In this document: piece by piece, positions 1-8,883 of the stretch | Layout of the letters: every line of letters begins with the position of its first letter | Position numbering within the stretch: position 1 is the stretch's first letter | From: Taibaiella koreensis | GTDB taxonomy: Bacteria; Bacteroidota; Bacteroidia; Chitinophagales; Chitinophagaceae | Assembly (NCBI RefSeq): GCF_003545715.1 | Contig: NZ_QVNU01000001.1 | Location: 1,167,962 to 1,231,961, forward strand | Length of the DNA stretch: 64,000 nucleotides | Direction: 5' to 3' | Notes under the pieces: model-generated | What the model was told of the DNA's origin: nothing | Seen by the model: only the letters and a program-made list of their open reading frames with translations | Database searches by the model: none | Made by a program: the position numbers and the translations under genes

Positions 1-1
1 C

Positions 2-1294
2 GATCCTGATCACAAAGAGCCGGAAGAATCGGCACAGAACGACCAAGCGCTTAGCCCGGCTACAGATCATAACCTGGATGCACGCGCCATTGCCTATTTT
101 AAACACACAATTGCCGGGCTTGTGAAGATTCCGGTATCGGAAATCCGGGAGACGGAAATGCTGATCCATTACGGCGTAGATTCCATCGCTATCAGCAGAC
201 TGCTGGTGAAGATGAAAAGCGTAATGCCTAAGGTGACGAATAGCGTGGTGTTTGAGCATCCGACAATTGCCGAGCTGGTTGCATACCTAGTCGGTCACGA
301 GCAAGAAGGTCTGCGAAAGCTGCTGGGCGATACTGTTGCGCCAAAAGAAGAAAGCTATTGCTCAGGAAATAGCATGCTGTTGCTCAACGAAGGCGGTAAG
401 GGCAAACCGGTATTTTGGTTCCACCCGGGTGGCGACGGTATTGATGGGTACCAGTATTTTGCCGAAGCCAGTGAGCGGCCATTCTACGGAATTGTCGCCG
501 ATCAATGGATCCGGGAACGAAAGCATATCCGGGGTATTCCGGAAATGGCAGCTGAATATCTCCGTATGATCCGGTCCATACAGCCGGAAGGTCCTTATGA
601 CCTGGGTGGATTTTCTCTAGGTGGTGCGTTGGCTTATGAAGCAACCCGCCAGCTGCAATTGGAGGGGCAACGGGTGTCTACCATTACCATGATTGATTCA
701 GTGTACGTTCCGGAATTGATGGGTAAATTCCTGCTCGACTACAAAACGATGCTGCTGCAAACGGTAAACCTGTTATTGATGTCATCGTCTTCGAAAGAAG
801 GGATAGAAAGAACCGCCAGGCTTATTCATCGCAGGGAACTGGACACTGGCCTCTCCAACGATGCTTTCCTGGATCAGGTGATGCAGTGCGCGCAGCAACG
901 TGGCTTTGCCTATCCTGTAGCCTACCTGAATGCTATAGTAGCAAAGGGGCTTAAGGTAAGGGACGCTTCGGAATTTGCCGATTACAAGGTATTGCCGCTG
1001 ATCGATCCTGCCGCTGTTCGTTGTGATTATTTTGTCAACGGCACGCAATCTTTTTATGGTGCGCTGGCTCCTTACTTTATACTAAATGAAAAGGATAATG
1101 TACCTCTGGAACAGGTAGATTATTGGGCGGCCTGGGAAAAGCAGCTTTTGCACTTCCGGAAGACGGAGCTTCCGGTTACAGATCATGTAACGCTTATGAA
1201 CGATCGCAACCTGCTCAGGCCGGTTATCGACCATTGTAAAGCGCTGTATGCTTCCCGGCAGCACAATGTCCAATTTGAATACGCAACCTCATAA
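2..1294 (+). CDS. Polyketide synthase C-terminus (ACP-thioesterase), 5' truncated by window edge
   Basis: The reading frame is open to the window edge, so this is the 3' end of a larger megasynthase gene. The visible part starts with a linker, then an acyl carrier domain with the phosphopantetheine motif GVDSI (serine codon at 182), then a type I thioesterase/alpha-beta hydrolase domain with the nucleophile motif GFSLGG (serine codon at 614) and a late histidine in TDHVTLM. The chain would be tethered on the ACP and released by the TE as acid, lactone or amide. A discrete acyltransferase follows downstream, so this is probably a trans-AT assembly line. A GTG at 122 lies in the middle of the ACP domain and is not the true start. 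Product unknown. Confidence 0.9.
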   Translation, partial: DPDHKEPEESAQNDQALSPATDHNLDARAIAYFKHTIAGLVKIPVSEIRETEMLIHYGVDSIAISRLLVKMKSVMPKVTNSVVFEHPTIAELVAYLVGHEQEGLRKLLGDTVAPKEESYCSGNSMLLLNEGGKGKPVFWFHPGGDGIDGYQYFAEASERPFYGIVADQWIRERKHIRGIPEMAAEYLRMIRSIQPEGPYDLGGFSLGGALAYEATRQLQLEGQRVSTITMIDSVYVPELMGKFLLDYKTMLLQTVNLLLMSSSSKEGIERTARLIHRRELDTGLSNDAFLDQVMQCAQQRGFAYPVAYLNAIVAKGLKVRDASEFADYKVLPLIDPAAVRCDYFVNGTQSFYGALAPYFILNEKDNVPLEQVDYWAAWEKQLLHFRKTELPVTDHVTLMNDRNLLRPVIDHCKALYASRQHNVQFEYATS

Positions 1295-1313
1295 AATCTC
1301 AAAAGAATCTTTA

Positions 1314-1910
1314 ATGAAAACATCTATAGCAAAATTGCCCGCAACTTATGCTGAGTTACAGCATTTCAGAGCAAATGATATATATCTTCCCGATATGAAC
1401 TGGGAAGAGCTTGTGGCAGACTTCTTTCCTGAAACGGTTTCCCAGGTGGCACAAGGGCTTTCCAATACTACTTCTGCATTCTATGGACTGATGCTGCAGG
1501 AAATCGGAAACAGGTTTGGATCAGAGGCCATGGAGCGCATTTCAAAGGCTACGGTATACGCTTTGGGAAGAAGGACCACCAGGAGGCTGCTCCAGCGTAA
1601 ACCCGGATTGGAGCGCAATGCTATCGGGATAGCCAAAGTAGCCATGTCTGCGATATTCAACGCCAGTCCTGAGTACAGCTTTGAAGTGATCCGGTACGAT
1701 GAAGATCGTGTGGAAATGTTGATGAGGGGGATCGATCGCTACCATAAAATTGCCCGCGAACTCGATATTCATACCTGGTTGTCCTCACCCATCGACGCGT
1801 TTGCACAGGGCATCAACGATGAGTTGGGTCTATCCTATAAAATAGCCATGGAAGTATATGGCATAGATGAAGAAAGTCATTGTTTTTATAAACTCAGTTT
1901 CGGTATATGA
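1314..1910 (+). CDS. Unknown protein in polyketide operon
   Basis: A 198-residue soluble protein between the PKS terminus and the acyltransferase gene. I chose the ATG at 1314 because it clears the upstream stop at 1294; an in-frame ATG at 1266 would overlap the PKS by about 29 bases. It ends in the ATGA overlap with the next gene, so it is translationally coupled and belongs to the pathway. There is no signal peptide or membrane segment. The tail, with a Cys in ESHCFYKLSF, vaguely recalls the L-2-amino-thiazoline-4-carboxylic acid hydrolase-like family, but this is a weak impression. It could be a tailoring or release enzyme. Function unknown. Confidence 0.75.
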   Translation: MKTSIAKLPATYAELQHFRANDIYLPDMNWEELVADFFPETVSQVAQGLSNTTSAFYGLMLQEIGNRFGSEAMERISKATVYALGRRTTRRLLQRKPGLERNAIGIAKVAMSAIFNASPEYSFEVIRYDEDRVEMLMRGIDRYHKIARELDIHTWLSSPIDAFAQGINDELGLSYKIAMEVYGIDEESHCFYKLSFGI

Positions 1911-4159
1911 AGGTCTTCTTATTTCCCGGACAGGGGTCGCAGATACGCGGGATGGGTGAGCAGCTCTTCCCCAAATACCCCGGGCTGGTCGCAGCTGCAA
2001 ACCGCATATTAGGCTACGATGTAGTGAGCCTTTGCCTGCGCGATCCGGACCGGTGTTTAAATAAAACACAGTTTACGCAGCCGGCTTTATATGTGGTGAG
2101 CGCGCTGTCCTATCTGGATAGCATCGGCACCGAAGGCAAACCCGACTACTTGCTGGGGCACAGCTTTGGCGAGTATGTAGCCTTATTTGCCGCAGGCGCA
2201 TTTTCCTTCGAGACGGGACTGATGCTGGTAAAGAAAAGGGCAGAGCTGATGAGTAACAGCAGGGGAGGCAGTATGGCTGCGCTGTTAGGCATGAACATAG
2301 ATCAGGTGAAGGCGGTGCTGGATAAGCATGGGTATGATGGCATTGACATCGCCAATCATAATTCCTATGAGCAGATCGTGATCACCGGCCCCACTGAAGA
2401 TATTATTTCGGCGCAGCAGGCATTTGAAACGGAGGATATCAGGCTCTATTTTCCGCTTAATGTAAGCGGCGCCTTTCATTCCAGGTATATGAAAGACGCG
2501 GCCGAAGCATTCGGAAGATTTGCAGCAACCTGTACGTTTGAGCCCCTGCAGATACCCGTGATCGCGAACGTTACGGCGCGACCTTACCAGGACAACCGGA
2601 TAGTTGCGCTTTTAAAGGAACAGATCGTGGGGCAGGTAAGATGGTATGAAAGCATCAGCTACCTGCTGGGAAAAGGCGACATGCAGTTTTTCGAGATAGG
2701 CCCCGGCGATGTGCTTAAGAAAATGCTCGTGCACATTCAAAAGCACCCGATGCCTGTCCCTGCAGATAAGCCAGTGCAACATGGGTCGGCAATTGCTGCA
2801 ACGGCAAATGGTCTGCAAATGGTCACCCCTGAATCTTTAGGCGCAGCGACTTTTAAGAGTGACTATGGTGTCAGATATGCCTATGTGACCGGGGCAATGG
2901 TACACGGGATCGCTTCCCGGGAGCTGGTGGTGAAGATGGGGAAGGCAGGTATGCTCAGCTATTTCGGTACCGGAGGACTGAAACTTCATGATATAGAATC
3001 AGCAATTATTGAGATCAAAGCAAAGCTTGGTCAGGGAGAGCCATTCGGGATGAATTTGCTCAATGGCTCGCGGCAGGCAGAGACCGCAGCGCTGTTTATG
3101 AAACACGGTATACGGAATATTGAGGCCTCCGCCTTCATGAATATTACACCCGAGCTGGTGCAGCTACGCGTTAAAGGGATTCAGAGGAAACAAGATGGCG
3201 TAGTAGAAACGAAGACGCGGATCATGGCGAAAATATCCCGTCCGGAAGTGGCCACTGTTTTTTTGAGTCCTCCGCCTGCCACCATATTAAAACAGCTACT
3301 GGCTGTCGGTGTCCTGACGGCAGAAGAAGTCTCATGGGCAGCCTTGATCCCTATGGCCGACGATATCTGTGTAGAAGCAGATTCCGGAGGACATACCGAC
3401 GGTGGCGTAGCCTTTACTTTATTGCCGGGCATTATGCGGCTGCGCGATGACATGATGACACAGCATGGCTATACGAGAATGGTGAGGATTGGCGCCGCAG
3501 GCGGTATCGGCACGCCGGAAGCCGCTGCCGCTGCATTTGTTATGGGGGCGGATTTTATATTGACGGGTTCCATTAACCAATGCACGGTGGAATCGGGGAT
3601 GAGCGCTGTGGTAAAAGATATGCTGCAGGAAGCCGAGGTGCAGGATACGCAATATGCACCCGCCGGAGATATGTTCGAGATCGGCGCGAAAGTGCAGGTA
3701 TTGCGTAAGGGGACTTTTTTCCCGGGAAGAGTAAATAAGCTGTATGAGCTATATCGTAATCATAATTCGCTGGAAGAGATAGACGCTGATACCCGTTCGC
3801 AGATTCAGCAACGCTATTTTAAACGGTCATTCGAGGAAGTTTATGAAGATGTGAAAGCGTATTATTCACCGGATGAAATTGCCGTCGCGGAGCGCAACCC
3901 GAAACAAAAAATGGCTTATATCTTCCGCTGGTATTTCGGTTACGCCAATGCGCTTGCGCTGAATGGCAACGAAGCCGGCCGGCCCGATTTTCAGATTCAT
4001 TGTGGGCCTGCCTTGGGAGCATTTAACCGTTGGGTGAAGCATACGCCCCTGGAGAACTGGCGAAACAGGCATGTGGATGAAATGGCCGCAAAGATAATGA
4101 CAGAAACCGCGAACCTCCTTAATGAGCGGATCCGCTATTGGCAAACCAAACTTCAATAA
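1907..4159 (+). CDS. Discrete acyltransferase-enoylreductase (AT-ER) of trans-AT PKS
   Basis: A 750-residue two-domain protein. Residues 1-280 are a malonyl-CoA:ACP acyltransferase with the GQGSQ start, nucleophile motif GHSFGEY (Ser86) and GAFHS (His191), the last typical of malonyl specificity. From about residue 310 to the end is an FMN-dependent enoylreductase of the PfaD/nitronate monooxygenase-like family (GIASRELVVKMGKAGMLSYFG, and a Gly-rich AAGGIGTPEAAAAAF segment). This fusion is the arrangement of LnmG-type proteins, which load malonyl units onto AT-less modules and reduce enoyl intermediates in trans. It overlaps the previous gene by 4 bases (ATGA). The family assignment is strong; which modules it serves cannot be told here. 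Confidence 0.92.
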   Translation: MKVFLFPGQGSQIRGMGEQLFPKYPGLVAAANRILGYDVVSLCLRDPDRCLNKTQFTQPALYVVSALSYLDSIGTEGKPDYLLGHSFGEYVALFAAGAFSFETGLMLVKKRAELMSNSRGGSMAALLGMNIDQVKAVLDKHGYDGIDIANHNSYEQIVITGPTEDIISAQQAFETEDIRLYFPLNVSGAFHSRYMKDAAEAFGRFAATCTFEPLQIPVIANVTARPYQDNRIVALLKEQIVGQVRWYESISYLLGKGDMQFFEIGPGDVLKKMLVHIQKHPMPVPADKPVQHGSAIAATANGLQMVTPESLGAATFKSDYGVRYAYVTGAMVHGIASRELVVKMGKAGMLSYFGTGGLKLHDIESAIIEIKAKLGQGEPFGMNLLNGSRQAETAALFMKHGIRNIEASAFMNITPELVQLRVKGIQRKQDGVVETKTRIMAKISRPEVATVFLSPPPATILKQLLAVGVLTAEEVSWAALIPMADDICVEADSGGHTDGGVAFTLLPGIMRLRDDMMTQHGYTRMVRIGAAGGIGTPEAAAAAFVMGADFILTGSINQCTVESGMSAVVKDMLQEAEVQDTQYAPAGDMFEIGAKVQVLRKGTFFPGRVNKLYELYRNHNSLEEIDADTRSQIQQRYFKRSFEEVYEDVKAYYSPDEIAVAERNPKQKMAYIFRWYFGYANALALNGNEAGRPDFQIHCGPALGAFNRWVKHTPLENWRNRHVDEMAAKIMTETANLLNERIRYWQTKLQ

Positions 4160-4162
4160 AGT

Positions 4163-5683
4163 ATGACCAGGTATCAAAATGAAATGCTTGCAGAACCGGT
4201 CTCTGATCTTGATAGCCTGCTGGCCGGTATAACAGGTATACTCAGGTGCTGGATGAACGATCCGGTCAATAGTGCAAAGGCTCCGGCAGAAAAAAGGATG
4301 CCCCCGGCGCTGTTGCACAGCATTATGGCGCTACGTCCGCTTGCCGTATCCATGCCAGAACAGGCTGGTGGCCGTGGAGGAGCCATAAAGGAGTGCTTGC
4401 AGCTGCTCTCTGCCACTTCCTATGAGTCATTGGAGATGTCGATGATCTTCGGGATTAACATGTTCCTGTTCCTGCAGCCGGTGATCAAGTATGCCGGCAC
4501 AGCAATAAAATCCGATATCTTTCATCGTTTCCTGGATGAGGGGCAAATGGGTGGGTTTATGCTCACCGAGCCTGATTATGGCAGCGATGTGCTTAATCTT
4601 GCCACAGCGCATGTCGATACCGGTACGCATTACCATATCTCAGGTACAAAGCATTGGCAAGGTCTTACAGGGCATGCCACCTATTGGTTGATAGCTTCCC
4701 GGAAAAAGAACCTTTCCGGTGAGCTGTCACGCGATATCGATTTTTTTATTGCCGATGGAAATCAGGAGGAGCAGCGGACAGAAGTGTTGAAATATTACGA
4801 CAGTCTTGGTCTGCACATGCTGCCTTATGGTTTGAGCAAGATAGACGTGTCTGTACCCAGGGAGCAAAGATTACATGGCGGCTCGACGGGCATCACGATG
4901 ATGCTGGATATCTTGCACAACAGCCGGCTGCAATTTCCGGGAATGGCGATGGGCTTTATACAACGCATGCTGGATGAAGCTGTTGCTTATTGCACAAAGC
5001 GGCACATCGGTGGCCTTAGCTTGCTGACTTACGATCATGTGCAATACCAGATCAGCCGGATCCAGGCTGCGTATACCATTTGTTCCGCCATGTGTGTAAA
5101 ATCCTGTGCGTTCAATAGTGTAGCCTGCGATGCATCTGGTTTGGGACTGGATGCCAACAGCATGAAAACATTAGTAACGGACCTGATGCATGAATCGGCA
5201 CAGATACTGTTGCAACTGTCCGGAGCGCAAGGTTACCGGTTAAGCGCATTCGCAGGTCGTGCGCTTATCGACAGCCGCCCGTTCCGGATATTCGAAGGTC
5301 CCAACGACGTATTGTACAGTCAGATTGCGGAAACCATATTACGCGGCATGAAGATAACCGGGCAGAGGAATCTTTTGGCCTACCTGCAGCAGCATCAGTC
5401 GACGATAACATCGTCCGGGCTGTTTCAAAACGACCTGGACTTTGTCATGGACTTTTCGCTCCCTCAGCGAAAGAAAGTGGACCTTGGCGGGATCATAGCG
5501 CGCATAATAGCTGCCGGATATGTCATGGAGCTTGATCATAAAGGATACCGGAAGGATTTGATTGATATGGCGATCTTAGTGCTGCGCCAGGATGTAGCCG
5601 GCTTGTTTGCTGCTTTTGGATCAAAACACAAGCCCTTGCCGGTTGTGGACTATAAAGAAGGTAGCGATTGGTCCGATTTTTAA
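4163..5683 (+). CDS. Acyl-CoA dehydrogenase-like flavoprotein of polyketide operon
   Basis: A 506-residue protein three bases after the AT-ER stop. It carries acyl-CoA dehydrogenase features: the FAD-domain segment MLTEPDYGSDVLN, a substrate-binding middle domain and the C-terminal RIFEGPNDVLYSQ motif, where Glu sits at the position of the catalytic base of medium-chain enzymes. It is longer than the usual 380-400 residues, with an extended N-terminus and a C-terminal tail of about 100 residues. In polyketide clusters such proteins desaturate or oxidise carrier-bound chains or build starter units; a carrier-tethered substrate is plausible. Last gene of the operon: a palindromic repeat follows immediately. 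Confidence 0.85.
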   Translation: MTRYQNEMLAEPVSDLDSLLAGITGILRCWMNDPVNSAKAPAEKRMPPALLHSIMALRPLAVSMPEQAGGRGGAIKECLQLLSATSYESLEMSMIFGINMFLFLQPVIKYAGTAIKSDIFHRFLDEGQMGGFMLTEPDYGSDVLNLATAHVDTGTHYHISGTKHWQGLTGHATYWLIASRKKNLSGELSRDIDFFIADGNQEEQRTEVLKYYDSLGLHMLPYGLSKIDVSVPREQRLHGGSTGITMMLDILHNSRLQFPGMAMGFIQRMLDEAVAYCTKRHIGGLSLLTYDHVQYQISRIQAAYTICSAMCVKSCAFNSVACDASGLGLDANSMKTLVTDLMHESAQILLQLSGAQGYRLSAFAGRALIDSRPFRIFEGPNDVLYSQIAETILRGMKITGQRNLLAYLQQHQSTITSSGLFQNDLDFVMDFSLPQRKKVDLGGIIARIIAAGYVMELDHKGYRKDLIDMAILVLRQDVAGLFAAFGSKHKPLPVVDYKEGSDWSDF

Positions 5684-5699
5684 TGCTTGTTAATGGAAA

Positions 5700-5830
5700 G
5701 AGGCTGTCTCCAAAGGTCTCAAGCCTGTCACATTGAGCGGAGTCGAAATGTAACAGGCTTGAGACATAATTTTGTGTTATTTCGACTACGCTTAATATGA
5801 TAAAAATGACCCCTTTTTAGAGAGCCTCTC
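5700..5830. repeat. MITE-like palindromic element, copy 1
   Basis: The left end GAGGCTGTCTC (5700-5710) matches, inverted and with a 2-base gap, GAGAGCCTC at 5820-5828. Inside is a perfect 13-bp hairpin (GTCTCAAGCCTGT and its complement) whose loop holds a GAGCGGAGTCGAAAT core, followed by an inverted copy of that core. A second copy with perfect 11-bp ends lies at 53702-53829. No transposase ORF fits in it, so it is non-autonomous. The right end runs into the 3' end of the leftward gene at 5792. Confidence 0.8.
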
Positions 5831-6421
5831 TTGCTCTGCCGGCTCGTTTATAGTGTAGGCATCAATGATTGCAGCTTTCCATGTTTCAACGGTCTCTGTT
5901 GTTGCTCTGTCTGCACGGTCAAAGAAAAAATGTTGCTTAATATCGAAACCGCAATAAGTATAGATACCTTTATCAGAAGTGAGCCGCAACGCATTATCCA
6001 TTCCTATTTCCTGATACTCTGTTTTTGATTTTCCGTGCGAATTAATGATGTAGGCCGACTTGCCGGTTAATAACCCTTTTTGTACTCCCAGGTCGTACCG
6101 GTAGGCAAAGCCATAGCTGAATACGCGGTCGATGTACCCTTTCATGATGCCGGGCATACCCGTCCACCATATGGGGTAAATAAAAGTAATGACCTCGGCC
6201 CAGGTAATGTACTCCTGCTCTTTTTCGATTTCTTTGCTAACCTTCCCGCTGTGTTGCCCGGCTATGTCTTCGAGCGATAACACAGGATCGAAATTAAGTT
6301 GGTACAGATCCCTGACCACCACTTCATGGTTTTGCTGCAGGAGTGTTTCTTCTACTGTCTGCTTAAAGAGATTGTTTAAACTTGCCGCATTCGGATGGGC
6401 ATAAATAATAAGATGTTTCAT
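5792..6421 (-). CDS. NAD(P)H:quinone oxidoreductase, flavodoxin-2 fold
   Basis: A 209-residue protein of the NQO/MdaB/KefF flavodoxin-like family (two-electron quinone or electrophile reduction with FMN/FAD). Evidence is the N-terminal IIYAHPNAASLN phosphate-binding loop, the WWTGMPGIMKGYIDRVF segment and GKSAYIINSHGK. The start is set at the MKHLII methionine (6421); ten in-frame residues upstream do not look like part of the fold. The last residues, after roughly PAEQER, are encoded by the right end of the palindromic element, so the native C-terminus was probably replaced by the insertion. It is preceded in the same orientation by an AraC regulator, its likely controller. Confidence 0.88.
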   Translation of the reverse strand: MKHLIIYAHPNAASLNNLFKQTVEETLLQQNHEVVVRDLYQLNFDPVLSLEDIAGQHSGKVSKEIEKEQEYITWAEVITFIYPIWWTGMPGIMKGYIDRVFSYGFAYRYDLGVQKGLLTGKSAYIINSHGKSKTEYQEIGMDNALRLTSDKGIYTYCGFDIKQHFFFDRADRATTETVETWKAAIIDAYTINEPAEQERLSKKGSFLSY

Positions 6422-6497
6422 TCTTTTTGTTTTATGTAATTGACACAACAAAAGTAGAATGACGGTAAGCGGAAAAATTGTAAGAAAACGAAACCAG

Positions 6498-7322
6498 CTA
6501 TTCAGCTGAAGCCTGACAGATGTCCTGCTGAAACTTCACGAAGCTTTTAGGAGTGAGGTTGATGAAATGCTTAAAATCATGGATAAGCTGGCTTTGATCA
6601 TAATAGCCACATTCGTCTATAATTTCAAACCAGTCAATGGCATGCTGAGATAAAAGAGCCTGTTGCACCAGCCCGACCGCTTTTATAAAACGTTGGTATC
6701 GGTTGACCTCTTTGGCACTATACCCAAAATATTTTTTGTGCATCAATTGGATATTCCTTTCGCTCTGCCCGGTGGTATCGGCAACGGACTTAATCGGATT
6801 TAGCACATCAGCTTTGAAATTGGCCAGCAAAGCAACAGTATTGTTTTGCAGCTTCAGATAGGGTCTGCAAAAATCGAGAATACAATTTACTTTATCTGTT
6901 ACAATGGTAGTCTTGTTTAATTGATGCCATAAATAGGTAAAGCAGTTGTCCGCCATGGCCTCATCAGGATTCATCGGCAGGTGATCGGAAAGGAATGGCT
7001 TGCCAAAAAAGCGATAAAACGCATCGTCTTTGAAATTGGCGACTAATATCTGCGCTCCGGGGCTAAGGATATATTCAAATGCAGCTTTTATGGGGCCAAG
7101 CACGATACATTTGTCCACTTCAATTTCGGTCTTCTGTTTGGAGACCATCATGGCTTTGGCGCCGAAATTAAATACCATAATGGTTTGGAAAGACGGCAAT
7201 AACGTTTTGGTCAGCGGATCTGCCGAATTGTTCTCTGCAAAATAAAAATGCGAAAACACCGCTTCAAATTCCTGGGGAACCGGTAGCCTGTAACTAGCAT
7301 ATATTTGTTCGTCTGGGTTCAA
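6498..7322 (-). CDS. AraC-family transcriptional regulator
   Basis: A 274-residue protein: an N-terminal sensory region (about 1-150) with no recognisable ligand site and a C-terminal AraC/XylS double helix-turn-helix (about 165-270). The second helix-turn-helix is visible as CGYYDQSQLIHDFKHF followed by TPKSF. It lies 76 bases upstream of, and in the same direction as, the quinone reductase, so it probably regulates that gene, perhaps in response to redox-active or electrophilic compounds. This is inferred from context only. Confidence 0.88.
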   Translation of the reverse strand: MNPDEQIYASYRLPVPQEFEAVFSHFYFAENNSADPLTKTLLPSFQTIMVFNFGAKAMMVSKQKTEIEVDKCIVLGPIKAAFEYILSPGAQILVANFKDDAFYRFFGKPFLSDHLPMNPDEAMADNCFTYLWHQLNKTTIVTDKVNCILDFCRPYLKLQNNTVALLANFKADVLNPIKSVADTTGQSERNIQLMHKKYFGYSAKEVNRYQRFIKAVGLVQQALLSQHAIDWFEIIDECGYYDQSQLIHDFKHFINLTPKSFVKFQQDICQASAE

Positions 7323-7602
7323 TCTGGCTCTGCTCTTTTTTTTGATTTGTTCTTACTGTAAAATTAATGATAAAAAAAAGACAGGGTTGATAATATGCCA
7401 TAAGGAAATGTTGACACTGTCTTTGCGGCACGGACCTTAGGTATTTGATGCCCCTGCTATTTCAGACGTTGATTGCAAATAAGCCGGGTGATGAATGCCG
7501 GTGTGGTGCATGTCATTCCCGGATCTATTGGTGAATGGTGTATGAAGGTGCCTGCCTTATGGTCGGTTAGGGTATTGTATGTGAATACGCTTGTGTCGGA
7601 AT

Positions 7603-8847
7603 TTATATCCAAAGCGTTGCTAAGGCTGCGATAAGTGCCATCATCATAATAACGCTACCCAGTTTTAGAAAAGTCCAGGCGCTAATCGTGATGCCCTCGC
7701 GTCTCAGCGCTACCAGCCACAGGATAGTAGCCAGTGACCCTGTTATGGAAAGGTTAGGACCCAGATCAACCCCGATCAGTATGGCGCTTTTAACCCTTTC
7801 AGGAATATGGCCGGCTTGAATAACGTTTCCTGCAATGAGGCCAGCCGGCAAATTATTCATCAGGTTACAAGCCACGGCAACCAAACTGCCGCTTAGCCAT
7901 ACCGCTCCTGTTACCGATGCGGAGACGATATTGTTCAATTTAGCTGTAAGCTGTTGCGTTAAACCTGTTCGGGCCAGGGATTCAACGATCACAAACAGGC
8001 CCGCTACCAAGGGAAGCACCGACCAGGATACACCCTTGATAACGGTCAGCGGATTCTTTCTGGAACTGATAATGACAATAGCTGAAGTAAGTACACCCGT
8101 TATGGCCGTCGGTAAACCCAATTCTACATCCAATGCAGAAGAAATCAACAAGATTATAGCAGTTGCAAGGATACCGGTCAAAGCTGTTTTACCACCATGT
8201 GTTAATTCCGGAATGGCGATGTCTGTTTTAATTGTTGATTTAAGACTATTCCTTTGGGTAAAACGGAGCGCAATGTAGGTGACCAGGATCGAAGCAATAG
8301 ATGGTAAACTATACTGGGCAAGCCAGCTCGATAACGGCGGCATATGACTGCCGTAAATTACCAGGTTGGCCGGATTGGAGATAGGAAGTACGAAGGAAGC
8401 CGCATTGGCTATAAATGCACAAATTAGCAAATAGGGTAGTGGTTTTTGTACTTTAGCCGCCTTTATTGCGGCAGCCACAGCAGGCGTTAACACAATAGCG
8501 GTTGCGTCATTGGACAAAAAGGTCGTTACGACAATACCCACCAGGTAGATCAGCAAAAACAACCTGCCCGGCGATCCTTTAGCCATAACGGTGGCGTGGG
8601 CGGCCAGCCAATCAAAAAGTTTTTCTTCGCGGGCGGTCTCTGCAAGCAGCATCATACCGGTTAAGAAAAAATACACATCCAATCCTTTCAGTACGCCTGT
8701 TAACGCCTCACCGGGCTTGATCAGCTGAAAGGCAAGTAGTGCAAGGGCTCCGGACACAGCATAGATTGCTTCCGCAATCTTAAAAGGCCGGATAATAACG
8801 CAGGCAATGGACAGCAATGAAATAATCCAGACAGCAGATGGGTGCAT
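7603..8847 (-). CDS. ArsB/NhaD-type ion transporter (probable arsenite or anion efflux)
   Basis: A 414-residue polytopic inner-membrane protein with about 11-12 hydrophobic segments. The motif TTFLSNDATAIVLTP, followed by NAASFVLPISNPANLVIYG, is characteristic of the ion transporter superfamily that includes ArsB, and a second NNLPAGL motif lies in the C-terminal half. ArsB proteins extrude arsenite and antimonite; related members carry Na+ or dicarboxylates. No arsR, arsC or ArsA ATPase is adjacent, so the substrate is uncertain. It follows the MFS transporter by 36 bases and is probably co-transcribed with it. Confidence 0.8.
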   Translation of the reverse strand: MHPSAVWIISLLSIACVIIRPFKIAEAIYAVSGALALLAFQLIKPGEALTGVLKGLDVYFFLTGMMLLAETAREEKLFDWLAAHATVMAKGSPGRLFLLIYLVGIVVTTFLSNDATAIVLTPAVAAAIKAAKVQKPLPYLLICAFIANAASFVLPISNPANLVIYGSHMPPLSSWLAQYSLPSIASILVTYIALRFTQRNSLKSTIKTDIAIPELTHGGKTALTGILATAIILLISSALDVELGLPTAITGVLTSAIVIISSRKNPLTVIKGVSWSVLPLVAGLFVIVESLARTGLTQQLTAKLNNIVSASVTGAVWLSGSLVAVACNLMNNLPAGLIAGNVIQAGHIPERVKSAILIGVDLGPNLSITGSLATILWLVALRREGITISAWTFLKLGSVIMMMALIAALATLWI

Positions 8848-8883
8848 TTATCTTATGAAGTGTTTTTGTTCAGTTATCTATAT

